Source: Callorhinus ursinus (lineage: Eukaryota > Chordata > Mammalia > Carnivora > Otariidae). From it: a DNA stretch of 64,000 nucleotides. The translations under genes and the position numbers were made by a program. Location: positions 5,436,301 through 5,500,300 of the forward strand of contig NW_020312788.1 in NCBI RefSeq assembly GCF_003265705.1, written 5' to 3'. Under the pieces are notes generated by a model. That model had not been told where the DNA came from. It saw only the letters and a list, made by a program, of their open reading frames with translations, and ran no database searches. Of this stretch, positions 36,385-48,011 are shown one piece after another; position 1 is the stretch's first letter; each line of letters starts with the position of its first letter.

Positions 36385-37514
36385 AAAAATCCTTTTTATT
36401 CAACAAAGTACTGGAAGTCCTAGCTGCAGCAATCAGACAACAAAAAGAAATAAAAGGTATCCAAATTGGCAAGGAAGAAGTAAAACTTTCACTATTTGCA
36501 GATGACATGATACTGTATACAGAAAACCCAAAAGACTCTACCAAAAAACTATCAGAACTGATAAATGAATTCTATAAAGTTGTAGGAAATCTGTTCCAGA
36601 ATTCTGTTCCATTTCTATACACTAAGAATGAAGCAGCAGAAAAATAAATTAAGAAAACAATCCCATTTACAGTTGTACCAATATTAAGAAAATACCTAGG
36701 AATAAACTTAACCAAAGAGGTGAAAACTATAAAACACTGATGAAAGAAATTGAAGATGACACAAAGAAATGGAAAGAGAGTCCATGCTCATGGTTGGAAG
36801 AGCAAATACTGTTAAAGCAATCTACACATTTTATGCAATCCCTATCAAAATACCAACAGCATTTTTCACAAAACTGGAACAATCCTAAATGTGTATAGAA
36901 CCACAAAAGACCCCAAATAGGCAAAGCAATCTTGAAATAGAAAAACAGAACTGGAGATATCACAATTCTAGACTTTAAATTATGTTACAAAGCTATAGTA
37001 ATCAAAACAGTATAGTACTGGCACAAAAACAGACAAGGTCAATGGAATAGAATAGAAAATCCAGAAATAAACCCACAGTTATATGGTCAATTAATTTTCA
37101 ACAAAAGAGGAAAGGAATATACAATGGAAAAAAGACAGTCTCTCCAACAAATGTGTTTGGAAAACTGGACAGCCACATACAAAAGAGGGAAACAGTACTA
37201 CTTTTTTACACTATACACAAAAATAAACTCAAAATAGATTAAACACCTAAATGTGAGACCTGAAACCATAAAAATCCTAGAAGAGGGCACAGGCAGTAAT
37301 TTCTCTGACATCAGCTGTAGCACTGTTTTTCTAGATACAAGGCAAAGAATATAAAGAGCAAAAATAAACTTTTGGGACTATATCAAAATAAAAACTTCTA
37401 GAAGTATAGCAAAGGAAACAATAAAATGAAAAGGCACCCTACCAAATGGGAGGAGATATTTGCAAATGACATATCCAAAAAAGGATTAGTATCCAAAATA
37501 TATTAAAAAAACTG

Positions 37515-37714
37515 GGGGCGCCTGGGTGGCTCAGTCATTAAGTGTCTGCCTTCAGCTTGGGTCATGATTACGGGGTCCTGTGATCAAGCCCCGCGTCGAG
37601 CTCCCTGCTCAGCAGGAAGCCTGCTTCTCCCTCTCCCATTCCCCCTGCTTGTGTTCCCTCTCTCTCTGTCTCTTTCTCTGTCAAATAAATAAATAAAATC
37701 TTTTTAAAAAAATA
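37515..37714 (+). mobile_element. SINEC, sense, in L1
   Basis: Head 'ggcgcctgggtggctcagtc' to tail 'caaataaataaataaaatct'. The duplication 'attaaaaaactg' appears, with one extra A, on the left (37502-37514) and right (about 37716-37727). Confidence 0.95.
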
Positions 37715-38050
37715 AATTAAAAAACTGATAAAATCAACACCCAAAAAATGAACAATCTAATTTAAAAATGGGCAGAAAGCATGAGCAGACATTTCTCCAA
37801 AGAAGACATACAGATGGCTAACAGACACATGAAAAGATGTTCAATGTCATTCATCAGGGAAATGCAAATGAAAACCACAGTGAAATATGACCTCACACCT
37901 GTCAGAATGACTAAAGTCAAAAACACAAGAAAAAACAAGTGTTGGCGAGGATGAGGGAGAAAGGAACCCTCAATGCACTGTTGGTGGGAACACAAAGTAG
38001 TATAGCCACTGTGCAAAACAGTATGGAGGTTTCTCAGAAAGTTAAAAATA

Positions 38051-38243
38051 GGGCACCTGGGTGGCTCAGTTGGTTAAGCGACTGCCTTTGGCTCAGGTCA
38101 TGATCCTGGAGTCCCGGGATCGAGTCCCGCATCGGGCTCCCTGCTCAGCAGGGAGTCTGCTTCTCCCTCTGACCCTCCTCCCTCTCATGCTCTCTGTCTC
38201 TCATTCTCTCTCTCGCAAATAAATAAAAAAAGCTTTAAAAAAA
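38051..38243 (+). mobile_element. SINEC, sense, young subfamily, in L1
   Basis: Near-canonical copy. The perfect 15-bp duplication 'agaaagttaaaaata' lies at 38036-38050 and 38244-38258. It shares diagnostic bases with the copy at 23112. Confidence 0.95.
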
Positions 38244-38830
38244 AGAAAGTTAAAAATAGAACTATCCTACAATCCAGTAATTGCATTACCTAAAAAAATA
38301 CAAAAACACTAATTTGAAGGGATACATGCACCCTAATAAGTGCAGCATTATTTACAATGACCAAATTATAGAAGCAGCCCAAGTGTCCACCAGTAAATGA
38401 ATGGATAAAGAAGATGTGGTGTATATACACAGTAGAATATAATTCAACCATAAAAAGGAATGAAATCTTGCCATTTACAACATGGATGGAGTTAGAGAGT
38501 ATTATGCTAAGTGAAATAAGTCAGTCAGAGAAAGACAAATACCATATGTTTCACTCATATGTGGAATTTAAGAAACAAAACAAAAGAGCAAAGGAAAAGA
38601 GAGAGAGAAAAACTAAGAAACAGACTCTTGACTGTAGAGAACAGATGGTTACCAGAGGGGAGGTGGGGGGAGATGAGTGAAATAGGTGGAGGAGATTAAG
38701 AGTACACTTATCTTGATGAGCACTGAGTAATGTATATGTTGAATCACTATATTGTACATCCGAAACTAATATTACACTGTATGTTACCTATTCTGGAATT
38801 AAAATTAAAAACGTAATTAAAAAATCCCTT

Positions 38831-39428
38831 TACATCAGTTCCCCATCTCATCACTTTATTTCTCAACTCCATTTTATAGCAAGTTCCCCAGAGAGGGCAT
38901 TCTCCATTCCTCAGATGCAATTCTATATTGAACTCCTCCAAATTAGGCTTCATTTTTACAACTCCACTGAAGTAGCACTTCCCAAGGTCAGCAGTGAACT
39001 CAGATATTGACAAACCAAATGGTAAATTTTCTCTCAAGAGAGTTTGAATCAGATAATCATTTTCCTTTTTTTTTTTTTTTAACTTGGCTTCTAGGATACC
39101 ATGCATGAAGTAAGCTTATCTCCTACCTCATCTGCTGCCCTTTCTTAACCTCTTTGCTTAATTTCTTCTAATCTTCCTGATGTCAAAATCCTTTAGTAGA
39201 CTGAGGTTTGATATTTCTTCCCTATCTAATTCTTTCTTACAAAAGCAGATCCAGTCCTATGTCTTTACCACCATTTATTTATGAATTCCCAATTTCGCTC
39301 TTTAGCTTAAACCTCTTCTCTGGGCTGTAGATTCTTATATCCACAGCCTATTCCAGATCTCCGCTTGAATGGCTAATATGCTTTTGAAAGTTAACATGTT
39401 AATACAATAATAATAATAATCATAATAT
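38831..39428 (+). mobile_element. L2-like LINE, second part
   Basis: It continues the pre-insertion text after the L1: 'catcagttccccatctcatc', 'caaattaggcttcattttta', 'agcttaaacctcttctctgg', 'tccagatctccgcttgaatg'. A poly-T run is at about 39065-39080. Confidence 0.4.
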
Positions 39429-39592
39429 GAAAGAAAGGAAAGAAGGAAGAAACAAAGGAAGGAAGGAAAGAAGGAAGGAAGGGAGGAGGAAGGAAGGAAG
39501 GGAGGGAGGGAGGAAGGAAGGAAGAAGGGAGGAAGGGAGGGAGGAAGGAAGGAAGGAAGAAGGGAGGAAGGGAGGGAAAGAAAGAAAGAAAA
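39429..39592 (+). repeat. (GGAA)n/(GGGA)n polypurine tract
   Basis: 164 bp that are purine except for one C at about 39453. Units are mostly GGAA, GAAA and GGGA. Such mirror-rich purine runs can form triplex DNA, and GGAA runs can bind ETS-family factors (known of the sequence type, not shown here). Confidence 0.9.
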
Positions 39593-39599
39593 TAATATA

Positions 39600-40668
39600 C
39601 TCCAGGCTTCCTCCTCCTACTTCAGTCTTTCCCAGTTCAGTAAATGACATCAGTGTTGACCCAGTGACTCATAATGAAAATGTAACTCCTCAAGAAATGG
39701 CTGATTCCAGGATTGGGGCAGGAAAAACACAAAATGAACTTGAAGTATCTTATGGTAATAGAAAGGAAGAGAAAGAAAAAAAGACAGGCACAGGCATGTC
39801 AAAAGGATACAAGAGCAAACCTTAAGGAACTCTCAGTGATCAAAGTTGGAATAATTAAGCCAATAATAATAATAATAATAATGGCAGTATTAGACTATAA
39901 CACAAAGAATAAAATGAATATCAGGGAGTCTATACTCATGTAAATAAATGACTGAATCAATAAATAGGGGAGAAGGAACAAATCTTTCTTACAAGTATTC
40001 CAAAAAATAAATGTAGATACTTCTCCCCTTCAGGAAGTAGAACTCGATCCCCACCTTCCACCTTAAGTGTGAGCTGTATTTAAATAAGTTGCTTCCAAAG
40101 AATAGAATACGAGAAAAGGAAAAAAAGTAGTGATAAAATGGGGAAACCTGGCAGATACCATCTTAACCAAACGACTAATATTAATATCACCAGCATGCTG
40201 GTATCATCTAGTCCTTCATATATTTGGGCAAGAGGAGCACTTCATTTCCTGTGGCTTTCTTCTTCCACACCCCATGTAATCATGAGAAAACACCAGAGAA
40301 AACTAAAATTGAGCAACATTCTAACTGTGCTCTTCAAAAAGTAATGGCCATAAAAAACAAGGGAAGACTGAGAAAACAGAGGAAAATAAGGAGACGTGAT
40401 GACTAAATTCGACATGGTATCCTTGAATAGACGTTATTAGAATAGAAAAAGGGTATCCGTGAATAAATCTGAAAAGAGTCTGTAGTTTAGCTAATATAAT
40501 AATAAATGATACAATGTTAATATCTTAGTCTGGACAACTGTATCATGGTTATGTAAGATGTTAACACTGGGGGAAGCTGAGCAAAGGTTTTAGCTAATTC
40601 TGTGCTATTTTTGCAACTTCGCTGTGAATCTAAAATTATTCCAAAATATAAAGTTTAGTTAAAAAGCC
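39600..40668 (+). mobile_element. old L1 3' UTR (L1M-type)
   Basis: The typical old L1 3' UTR order is seen: 'aatggctgattccaggattg', 'taatggccataaaaaacaag', 'gatgactaaattcgacatgg', 'ggttatgtaagatgttaaca', 'attattccaaaatataaagt'. An (ATA)n run is at 39862-39881. Confidence 0.7.
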
Positions 40669-40689
40669 TAAGAATTATTCATGTTTATC

Positions 40690-41175
40690 TCTTTTTCTTA
40701 AACCTCCCATCTAAACATCAGCATCTCCCGTCAGCTCTACCTTTAAGATTTATCGTAAATCTGAGCACTTCTCCCCAAGTCCCACAGCTTTCACTTCTAT
40801 CCCTCGACAATAGCCTGCCACCTGGTCTGTGCCTTCTCCATTGAGTCCCCATTGCCCATCCACACAAGTATCAAGTTCTTTGCTGACGTCTTGCATTTGT
40901 TCTTCATTCCCTCTAGAAGTCTCCTCCTACTCCAGATATTACATGGCCCACTCCCTCACTCCATTAAACCTATATCAAAATAGCAACTCCTTGCAGAAGC
41001 TTTTTATGACCAACTTATTTAAAATAGCCATCCCTATTTCTATACACCAAACTTAGCTTTATTTTTCTTCACAGTATATTTGTGTCATCATCATATTATT
41101 CCCTTATTAGTTTTCTTGACTACTAGTGTAAATAAACATCATGAGATGAAGGACTTCATCTTTTTGAATAAATAA
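40690..41175 (+). mobile_element. L2 LINE 3' portion
   Basis: 'ttctatccctcgacaatagc', 'catggcccactccctcactc', and 'ccttgcagaagctttttatg' follow the L2 consensus order. It ends near 'gtaaataaacatcatgagat'. Confidence 0.55.
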
Positions 41176-41189
41176 ACAAACACCTTCTG

Positions 41190-41905
41190 CTTGGGACTTA
41201 TGGAGAAAAGTATAATCATATGCAAAGTTGGTAGAAATATGTGTTTTGCTGTCTTTTGAAAAAGCAACATGCCAATATCTATTAAGTCAGTGCTCCTACT
41301 GTTAAGAATCTAGCCTCAAAAAAGTAAAGCAATGGGGGCACCTGGGTGGTGCAGTTGGTTGGGGCTCCGACTCTTGTCTTCAGCTCAGGTCATGATTTCA
41401 GGGTTGTGAGACGGAACCCTGTGATGGCTTCACACTGGGTGTGGAGCCTGCTTGGGATTCTCTCTCCCATCCCTCCCTCTCTCTTTCCCTCCTCTAAAAA
41501 AAGAGGGAAAAAAATCAAGCACCAGTTATAAAGACTTTTTCAAAAGAACATGCATTACAGCCTTGCTCATAAAAACTAAGCTGAAACAAATGAACACTCA
41601 TAGGGGAAAGATTGATAAAAACAGGATATACCCAATATTTTGCAATCATCAAAAAGAATAAAATAGAGGTATGAAAAATACATTGGGGAATTTTCATAAG
41701 GTATTGTTCAACGAAAAAATCAAGATGAAGAAAAATGTATATATGATGATCCACTTTTGACAAAAAAATCTTTTGTGACAATAAGTTTATTTATAATTAT
41801 TTGATATTGAAAAAACATGAAAGGATATAAACTAGGACAATAAGAGTTACCTACAGGAGCAAGAGATGTAGATGATGAACACAGGGGAAGAAAAGGGAAA
41901 AACCA
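41190..41905 (+). mobile_element. old L1 3' part, split by SINE
   Basis: 'gtcagtgctcctactgttaa' precedes the SINE. 'acagccttgctcataaaaac', 'caatcatcaaaaagaataaa' and 'atgatgatccacttttgaca' follow it. These are end-of-ORF2 and 3' UTR phrases of old L1. Confidence 0.6.
41336..41500 (+). mobile_element. SINEC, sense, old diverged copy
   Basis: Head 'ggcacctgggtggtgcagtt', CT-rich middle and tail 'cctctaaaaaaagaggg'. Several changes in the head suggest an old insertion. Confidence 0.85.
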
Positions 41906-41995
41906 AGCAAAATGAAAAGAAAGGAAAAAAAAGAGGGAGGGAGGGAAGGAAGTAGGGATAAGAAAAAGAAAAAGAGAGAGAGGGAGGGAGCTCAA
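41906..41995 (+). repeat. GA/GGGA-rich purine tract
   Basis: Purine-rich low-complexity run between two old L1 fragments. Confidence 0.7.
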
Positions 41996-42049
41996 AATAA
42001 GATTATATTTTAATTAAATTATGTGTGGATTATCTTGAAACCAGAAAAT

Positions 42050-42390
42050 ATCATCAAAATAATTTAACAGTAATTGATAGAACAATGTATAAAATTGAAC
42101 ATATACTATGTACATGAATATTTAGAGCAGCATAGGTTTTAATATCAAGAAAGTGACAACAACTTAAAAAACAACTGGCAGGAGAATGGATGACTATATT
42201 GGGGTAAACTTGTGCTGTGGAATACTATGAAGAAAGAAAGAGAAAGAAAGGAAGAAGGAAGAAAGGAAAGAAGGAAGGGAGGGAAGAAAGAACTTAAATA
42301 GATTTTGTGAAACAATATTTATGATTTCACATAAAAATGCATGTGTGTCTGCATGAAAGAGAATTATTCAGGAAATCAGTTTTGAAGCAC
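42050..42390 (+). mobile_element. old L1 fragment with purine microsatellite
   Basis: 'tagagcagcataggttttaa', 'aaaacaactggcaggagaat' and 'gtgctgtggaatactatgaa' are ORF2-end phrases. They lead into a 64-bp GAAA/GAAG run (42229-42292) and resume with 'tatgatttcacataaaaatg'. Confidence 0.55.
42229..42292 (+). repeat. (GAAA)/(GAAG)n polypurine microsatellite
   Basis: 64 bp of purines only, within the L1 fragment. Confidence 0.9.
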
Positions 42391-43344
42391 AGAATGGTTT
42401 CTGGACATTGGGCCCCCAATTTTTTCAAGCAGAAATCAACTTTTAAATATAAAATTGATTGCAGGCTCCTTAATCTCAGAGAGAAAATAGAGGATTACTG
42501 CTAGAATTGATCAGATTCCCAGGAAATGCATAAATTCCTACAGATGGTCCAAGGAACACAGCTAAATTGCAGCCTATGTTAGTCGGTGTACTTGCAGTAT
42601 ACTGCAGAAAATAGAAATCAAACCTAAAAAAAGAAAAAGCAATATCCACAGACAGGAATACAAGAGGAAGAACTTTCACTCAACTTTTAGTTGTCGAAGC
42701 AGCCTGTGGTATTTACCTTAATTGTTATGGTGGGCATTTCCCCCCATGGAAACCACACTGTTACTGTCCCACAGGGTAGGGACACCCAGATAAAGTCTTG
42801 AATGGTTGCTGGGGTTGCCCTGACAACTTGCATTCCCTTAAAGAAAAATGAGGAACCAATCAGAGACATCGTTTTATAGAACATGTTCTTATCTTCTCTG
42901 CCACAATAAGATGTAAGGAGCCTCATAGATACGCTCCTGTAGGAAGTGCCCAGCACCTACTATTTCATAAATGTTTATGTACTTTCTTCATATTTCAGAA
43001 ACATTGCATGTTGTGGCAGGCAGAAGTGGGGTGTATACAATCATATAATTGACTTGGTCACAAATCGGTCTGCTTGTAACACCATATTGTTACACATTGT
43101 GCCAATGCTGAGTATGAAGTGTGAATAAAGGAAAGAGGGATCCATTCTGGATATTATATGAGGGAATTTTGTTACAGAAGTCTGTTAATAGACTTCATGA
43201 GAGATGACTCTATAATAAAGTGATTTTACCAGAAGGTGAATATGAATGAATCCTGAGTGAAGATTTTTTTTTTAAATACAAGTAGGGAAATGTTGATTCA
43301 ATACAGTTCAAGGGAGAAATATTAGTGGCATAATAACATAATAT
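42391..43344. other. unassigned non-coding DNA
   Basis: No recognised repeat or gene. Confidence 0.35.
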
Positions 43345-43565
43345 AAAGGGCTTAGGCTCTGGAGTATCAAAAACACAGACGTTAACATCTTACTGATGGT
43401 TTCATCCTACCTTGTGATTTTGGGCAATTAACATCAGGTTAAGAAACACCATTTCTTCATCTGTTAAATGGGCATATAAACTCTTATTTTTGTATTTTTC
43501 AGGAAAGATAAACAAGGCACTTAAAACAACATGTGACTCATAGCAGATCTTTAATATATTTGTTC
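43345..43565 (+). mobile_element. MIR SINE, near full length, sense
   Basis: 'aagggcttaggctctggagt', 'ttgtgattttgggcaattaa', 'caccatttcttcatctgtta', then 'aaggcacttaaaacaacatg' follow the MIR order from its tRNA-like head to near the 3' end. Confidence 0.75.
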
Positions 43566-43586
43566 TTTCTTAATCAGAAGAAAGGT

Positions 43587-43660
43587 AACCTAACATCACT
43601 CCTGACTTAATCTTGTTTTTACCTTGCTTTCCTTTCCCCTAATTTTCTCTTTATTTTATA
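43587..43660 (+). repeat. 75-bp dispersed repeat, copy 2 (copy 1 at 26251-26325)
   Basis: A 24-bp core is identical between 26266-26289 and 43602-43625. Flanking similarity covers about 75 bp. The family was not recognised. Confidence 0.6.
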
Positions 43661-43849
43661 AGCAAAAAGGCAGAATTTTGAAAGAGTATTTATAAATTTA
43701 AAAAGCAATTGACATGAGATATTTCCACTATTCATGATCTATTTCTGTAGTGCTATTTTTGAAAAATCGATTTAGATTTTCATGTCTATTAACTATGGTA
43801 TCAAAATGAATTACTAATATGATAGCCATTATTATTGGTGGCCCAACAT

Positions 43850-44960
43850 ATTTTTCTTTCTCCTATTTTTTTTTTTTTTCTGGTAACATACTCCACATCT
43901 CCTTTCTTATTACCACAAGAGTGGGTAAATGACCACGATCTAGTCAATCAAAGAACCTCATTCCTTGGCCACAGTGATTGGTTCAGTGAAGGGCATGTGA
44001 CCCAGGCTAGAGTTATGAGGCAGGGTCCAAATCAGAAAACAGAGGCAATGCTAGATGGTCCAAATGGAAGGAATTTCATATGGTGAACTGGTTATAAGGA
44101 TTTTCTAAGAGCTGAGATGCCAAACAAAACAGAAAATGAAGGAACTCAGAGAACAGTAATAGTAAGAAGAAGCTAACACTCCTACAGCTGGAGGCAAAAA
44201 GGAAGGATGGATGTCACCAGAACTCAAAACCTGGTGCTACCTCATGGGAGCTAGATATGAGGAAAGGCTGCTCCATGGAGTCTGTGACCACAAAAGTAGG
44301 GTCTTTACAGCAAAGGCTTAACTATGGTGGAGATGTGGTGGCCACTGGAAGTATCAGCAGAAGCGTGGATGAGTGTGTGGGAATACTCTGGTTTATCCCT
44401 TCATCCTGCCCTATATTGTCCCACCAGTGCCTCTCATTTGTTGAATCCACCTGGAAACCAGAGGGCAAGGTACAATTTTCAGAGGAAGGGCAGACTAGAT
44501 CTGAACACAAATGGGCACACAGTTGACACACTAAGATAATTCTCACAAAGACAAGATATTTCATCATCTAAGTTGCTGGAGCCAGGAGTAGAAGAGATTG
44601 TTCCTTGCCTTCAAGCACACAGTGCTAGGAAGACGTCTATGCCTACGTGCAGGCAGATATCCTCTGCAGATTAGGGAAACCCATAATCCCATATGCAGTC
44701 AGAGAAAATGAGGCCTTCTCATAATGAGAAGAGAACCAAGTCAGAGGGGGCAGGGAGAGTGCTGAGGTTGCCACTTGAGCCCCAGAACCATTTTGCCTGA
44801 TATGACCTCACCCCTGTCTTTCTTGATTATATGAACTAAGAGGTCTCTTTTTAGTTTAAACTAGATTATTTAGGGCTTTTTCCCCTTGCAATAAAAAGTC
44901 TTGACTAACACAACCATGACCATTAACTGAATATTTTAAAGAGGATGGAGGACAAATGCC
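43850..44960 (+). other. probable old interspersed repeats, unclassified
   Basis: 'ggccacagtgattggttcag' followed by 'gggcatgtgacccaggctag', and later 'gaaaccagagggcaaggtac', are phrases common in old mammalian repeats. A family could not be assigned. Overlapping open frames at 44257-44567 are probably chance. Confidence 0.35.
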
Positions 44961-44967
44961 AAATATC

Positions 44968-45060
44968 ACCAGTAAAAAAAAAAAAAAAAAAAAATTAAAG
45001 AATGGATATAATTATGTGTTACCAGTAAAAGAAATTAAATGAACGTGGTTATGTTGACAG
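44968..45060. repeat. imperfect tandem duplication with poly(A)
   Basis: 'accagtaaaa...aattaaa' occurs twice about 50 bp apart. The first copy contains an expanded A tract of about 20 bases. A second A tract is at 45127-45143. Confidence 0.5.
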
Positions 45061-45143
45061 GTCTTGGTTGACATAATATTGAATGAATTCTCTTTCTCTT
45101 TTATCTTAAATAAGGAATTTAAATACAAAAAAAAAAAAAAAAA

Positions 45144-46249
45144 GAAAATAAAATAATTTTTTCCCCCAGCCTCTTAAGACAGAGGAGCGGGTTGATTTCT
45201 TTGATTCATGCCTGGTAATCAGACTACAAAAGGAATGCAGATCAATGCCAGATGGAGGCTATCAAAACAAAAATTGGCCACAAAGAAACAAAAATGTATT
45301 TAAAGTTAAACTGCCGCTATAATATGTGGGATGCTAAACAGAGCAGTTTCATCCTCTTTTATCCTACTTCAACAATTCAAGAGAGAATTTTTTTAATGTA
45401 AGTGAATGATTTATCCTTAACCCATTTGCAGAAAAGGTAAAAGAGGCTCAGTCAACTACCGTATCTGTTTACTTGTGCTGAACACTATTGTTTCTAGCTT
45501 TTCCATCTTGCATATCAATCAGTATCTGTACTTTATCTTTTTACTACTCCTCAATTAAGTGGAAAATAGAAATTAATAGGTTTTGCTTTATAGAACAGAA
45601 ATCCTTGGAATCCTAAAGGTGGTTAGCAGTTTGTTTGCTTTGACTACGTAGAACTAAGAGTAAGATCTCACTTGCCAATAAGTATTTTTGTTTGAAAAAT
45701 GAATTTACAAACCTCACCCCACCCGCCAAGGCTGTTTCCATTCAATGATGCACCTTCTTCTAGGTCAAAGTTTCCTTTGGAGATCAGAGATGATTTTTCT
45801 CCATTCTACATAATTTGCCAGATAAAAATGATATTTCTCGGTATGGTTTCATGTCTATTAGTCTGGACTACTCGTCTAGTGAGAATATTCCCTGGGACAG
45901 GAGCCTGCTTTTACTCTGCCTGTACTCTGTAATACATCGCCAGTACAGTCTCCTGCACACAGTGTTCTCCATTAATTCTCTTAGGGATAGAATCTTAATA
46001 GACTCTTGATATATGGGAAGAATTTATACCCCTTCAGTCATGGAGGTACTATGGGCAAGAACACCAGAGGTTTGGCACTTAACGAAACTAATTTTAGTGG
46101 CAATCAGCATAGATGGGTTAAACTTGACCAGCATCTCAATCTCTATCACTTCCAGTGGCATTTCATTTTATTCTCACTAGTATTCATGTAAAGGAGGACT
46201 GAAGAACCACTTATCTTTAATGTAGAAAGTTCTTAAAAATTAAGGATTT
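45144..46249. other. unassigned non-coding DNA
   Basis: No long open frame with a motif and no recognised repeat. This is the 5' flank of the large L1. Confidence 0.35.
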
Positions 46250-48011
46250 TGAGGGGAGGAGCAAGAGGGCAGAGGAGTAGGAGACCTAAATTTCGTCTGT
46301 CCCAGGAATTCAGCTAGATAGCGATCAAACCATTCTGAACACCTATGATCTCAACAGGAGTTCGAAGAAAAGAATAGCAGCAACTTTCTGAACAGAAAAG
46401 CAACCACTTTCTGGAAGGTAGGATGTGTGGAGAAGTGAATCTGAGGCGATATTTGGGAGGATAGATGGCAGGGGAGGGGGCCTCCGTCGGCCACTACTGG
46501 CAAGTGATAGAGCAGCAGAGCACAAAATCAGAACTTTTAGAAGTCTGCTCCGCTGAGGGACATTGCTCCAGTGGCTAAGCGGGGGTTGGAACCCTCACGG
46601 GACAGTGTGGTCTCAGGACCCTCGGGGTCACAGAAACACCGGGGCTGCCTGAGTGCGGCAGAGCTCCCAGGTATTGGAGCGGGGAAGCCGGCTGCAGAGA
46701 CGGAGCCGAGGAGCGGGCTCTCAGCTCGGCGTTGCCATAAACCATGATCCACGGCACAGTTGGGCCACTGCTCCTCCAGTAGGGACCCAATAAGCGGCAG
46801 ATCCGGGGAGACTCACCTTCCTTCCCCAGGAGGAGCAGAGTGGGAGCGCACTGCAGGGATCTGCTGGGTTTGGAGACTCCACACGGGGTCGGGTGCCAGA
46901 GATGGAAACGCTCGGTCACAGGCCGGGTGAGCACGGAGTGTGACCGGAGACTGGGGAGATGGGAGTGATTGACTGCTCTTCTCTGGGGGCTCACTGAGGA
47001 GTGGGGACCCGAGTTCTCGGCTCCTCTGAGGTGGAGATTGGGAGGCCGCCATTTTCACTCTCGTCCTTCAAAGCTGTACAGAAAGCTTGCAGGGAACAAA
47101 AGCTCCAGAGAGCAAACCCGAGCAGATGACTTAGCCCGGACCGGCAAGGGCGGGGCAATCCCGCCTCCGGCAAAGACATTTGGGAACCACGGCAACAGGC
47201 CCCTCCCACAGAAGATCAGCAAGAGCAGCCAGCCAAGACAAAGTTTACCGAGCAATGAGAATGGCAGAACTCCAGCGCTAGGGGAATACAGCACATAGAA
47301 TTCATGGCTTTTTTCCCCCTGATGCTTTAGTCTTTCAAAGTTAGTTTTTTAAATTTTCTTTTCTTTTTCTATTTTTTTTGAATTTTTCTTTTTCCCTTTT
47401 TCAGCCAACATTTTATCAATCCCGTTTTTAAAAATCTTTTTTATTTTTCATTTTTAGAGTCATAGTCTATCCCTTCATTGTACTTAACCGTATTTTTGGT
47501 ATATATATAAGTTGTTCTTTCTTTAAAATTTTGGGATACAGTTTCTTCTAACAGACCAAAATATACCCTGACTTTGTTCTAGTCTCCTGCCTGATCACAT
47601 TCTCTCCTTTTTTTTTTTTTTTAATTTCTCTTCTTTCTTTGTTCAACTAACTTCTTATTAATTCCTTTTATAAAATCTTTTATAATTTTCATCTTTACAG
47701 TCATAGTCTATCCCTTCATCATATTTACCCTTAGTTTTGTACATATATAAGTTCTTTCTTTAAAATTTTGCGAGGCATTTTCTTCTAACAGATGAAAATA
47801 CACCCAAAATCTAGTGTGTGGCACTGATGTATTCACCAGCCTGATCATATTTGATCAAATTCTTTTTGTTTTCTTTTTCTTTTTTCTTTCTTTCCCTTTC
47901 TTTTCCCCTGGTTTCAGACCTCTTCTGATTTGTTTAGTGTATATTTTTCTGGGGTCGTTGTTACCCTGTTAGCATTTTGTTCTCTCATTCATCTGTTCTC
48001 CTCTGGACAAA
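46250..48011 (+). promoter_or_regulatory. L1 5' UTR / internal promoter region
   Basis: The first 1 kb (about 46440-47240) is GC- and CpG-rich against AT-rich surroundings, as expected of an L1 internal promoter. The rest (47300-48000) is T-rich and holds a direct duplication with a period near 241 bp (anchor 'tcatagtctatcccttcat' at 47460 and 47701). Antisense open frames (up to 139 codons, 46575-46994) run through the GC-rich part. Their coding value is unsupported. Confidence 0.7.

Larger units (their letters stand above)
36397..38816 (+). mobile_element. 5'-truncated L1 (RT domain to 3' end), split by two SINEs
   Basis: It begins inside the reverse-transcriptase region. The 'tttgcagatgacatga' at 36497 encodes FADDM. 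It runs through the ORF2 C-terminus ('gaagatgtggtgtatataca', 'taaaaaggaatgaaatcttg') and a 3' UTR ending in an A-rich tail. An imperfect duplication of about 14 bp ('ttaaaaaaatcctttt' at 36381, 'ttaaaaaatccctt' at 38817) marks the insertion. Many frameshifts and stops make it dead. About 2.0 kb remain without the SINEs. Confidence 0.85.

Noticed and set aside
39427..39825. 132-codon frame rich in Lys, Glu, Gly and Arg
   Set aside because: Product of the GGAA microsatellite read through into an L1 3' UTR. All three frames of the purine tract are open.
46575..46994. 139-codon antisense frame as a host gene
   Set aside because: It lies wholly in the L1 5' UTR, and open frames are common in such GC-rich DNA. 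Kept only as a question in the findings.
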